A stretch of 64,000 bases of DNA. It comes from Undibacterium umbellatum (lineage in GTDB: Bacteria; Pseudomonadota; Gammaproteobacteria; Burkholderiales; Burkholderiaceae_D). The notes under the pieces were generated by a model, which saw only the letters and a list, made by a program, of their open reading frames with translations, was not told where the DNA came from and did not search any database. Both the position numbers and the translations under genes were made by a program. This document shows, one piece after another, positions 63,241 through 64,000 of the stretch (positions are counted from its first letter, which is position 1; every line of letters begins with the position of its first letter). The stretch spans positions 62,001 through 126,000 of the forward strand of contig NZ_JACOFX010000015.1 of assembly GCF_014284125.1 (NCBI RefSeq), given 5' to 3'.

Positions 63241-64000
63241 ATGATACGTATCAAACCCTTGTTCGTCGCCGCAACACTCGCTCTGTTAGCGTCGGCCAGT
63301 AGCTACATCCATGCCGGTAATGTAGCGGAATCCGGCTACCAGTTGCCACCGGCAGAATTGCAAGCCGTGGTCGATGCGCCCAGAGGCCCGCTGTTTCGCC
63401 TGGGGCCTCAGCGCAAGACGGCATTGTTGCTGACCCTCCCGGGCCTGGCCAGTATTGCCGATGTCTCGCAGCCAGAATTGCGGCTGGCGGGTTTGCGCAT
63501 CAATCCACGTACCCGTGCCGCCAGCCATTTTGACTTTGGCAATGGCATGAGTCTGCTCGATATTGCTACTGGCAAGGCGCGTGAAGTCAAAGGCTTGCCG
63601 GCCAGACTCAAGATAGCAGAAACGGCCTGGTCACCCGATGAGCAATGGCTGGCCTTCAGTTTATGGGTAGAGGGCGGTGTCGAACTATGGTTGCTGGATG
63701 TAAAAAAAGGCACAGCCCGTCGTTTGATGGGTGACAAACTGAATGCAGTGACAGGCCCTGGTTTTTCCTGGATAGAAGGGTCAGAAAAACTGTTGGTCAG
63801 GTTGGCCCCATTGCGTCAGAAGGAATTGCCACCACCACCTGCTGTGCCTGCAGGCCCGAACATGCAAGAAACCAAGGGTGGCAAAACGCTGCAAAACCGC
63901 ATTTATCCCGATATGCTGAGGACAGCGCGAGATAGCGATACCCTGGACTGGTATCTGCAGACCCAACTGGGCATCGTCACCTTGAATGGTGAAGTGCGTC
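63241..64000 (+). CDS. S9-family peptidase, 5' part only (runs off window)
   Basis: ATG 63241 opens a frame that continues past the right edge (253 residues seen). A signal peptide (residues 1-25, ending IHA) is followed by the start of a beta-propeller with ELRLAGLRINPRTRA and TAWSPDEQWLAFSLWVEGGVELWLLDV. These match the equivalent part of the S9 peptidase at 44571-46982, including the LRINPxT motif and the blade SPxExxxAF. The catalytic domain is outside the window. A Pro-rich loop (ELPPPPAVPAGP) is specific to this copy. It probably has its own promoter, since a hairpin lies between it and the M16B pair. Confidence 0.85.
   Translation, partial: MIRIKPLFVAATLALLASASSYIHAGNVAESGYQLPPAELQAVVDAPRGPLFRLGPQRKTALLLTLPGLASIADVSQPELRLAGLRINPRTRAASHFDFGNGMSLLDIATGKAREVKGLPARLKIAETAWSPDEQWLAFSLWVEGGVELWLLDVKKGTARRLMGDKLNAVTGPGFSWIEGSEKLLVRLAPLRQKELPPPPAVPAGPNMQETKGGKTLQNRIYPDMLRTARDSDTLDWYLQTQLGIVTLNGEVR

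Overview
The window reads as chromosomal DNA of a Gram-negative betaproteobacterium, most likely Burkholderiales and close to Oxalobacteraceae (an Undibacterium-like organism is my best guess). The reasons are the roughly balanced base composition, a phasin with a PHA-type thiolase, chemoreceptors with the LGGEP junction after the second membrane helix, a SirB-type protein, and a Y-family polymerase of the GIDE type. The genus is an inference; no search was run. I see no prophage, insertion sequence, integrase or CRISPR array. The accessory character lies in peptidases, outer-membrane receptors and one unexplained export/uptake operon.

Layout. 1-5.0 kb: two tandem secreted M16 metallopeptidases on the minus strand, the first cut by the window edge. 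5.2-12 kb: hexose-6-phosphate epimerase, SirB-like membrane protein, exported amidase, and a GMC oxidoreductase divergent from an AraC regulator. An NHL-propeller lipoprotein follows, behind a near-consensus Fur box. 12-17.6 kb: multi-PAS histidine kinase with an upstream thioredoxin, a Y-family polymerase behind a LexA box, a solute-binding protein and an HD phosphohydrolase. 17.7-21.6 kb: third M16 peptidase, tRNA-Arg(CCG) and a membrane-anchored cytochrome c. 22-34 kb: two paralogous TonB-dependent receptors with long AT-rich leaders, a chemoreceptor, a free periplasmic TonB C-terminal domain and a secreted Dcp peptidase. 34-44.5 kb: MFS transporter with a 45-residue membrane protein, TPR-GAF histidine kinase, Ada-AlkA fusion with Ogt, phasin, thiolase and a membrane-anchored phosphatase. 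44.5-47 kb: S9 peptidase.

47.1-53.5 kb holds the least understood unit: a five-gene minus-strand operon of DUF4331 protein, small lipoprotein, TonB-dependent receptor, TPR protein and HupE/UreJ-type membrane protein with an EF-hand. No hydrogenase or urease gene is present. It is followed by rtcB, whose leader can fold into three nested helices ending one base before the start codon, and by a POT-family peptide transporter. At 57.3-58.0 kb a 59-residue exported peptide with a twin CX3C pattern lies beside a membrane-anchored glutaredoxin. The window closes with a Cache-domain chemoreceptor, an M16 catalytic/non-catalytic pair and the start of a second S9 peptidase.

Taken together, five M16 proteins, one M3 and two S9 peptidases, a di/tripeptide transporter, three TonB receptors and two chemoreceptors suggest a peptide-scavenging lifestyle with active outer-membrane uptake. 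The DNA-damage genes (dinB, Ada-AlkA, ogt) and rtcB add a nucleic-acid repair layer.
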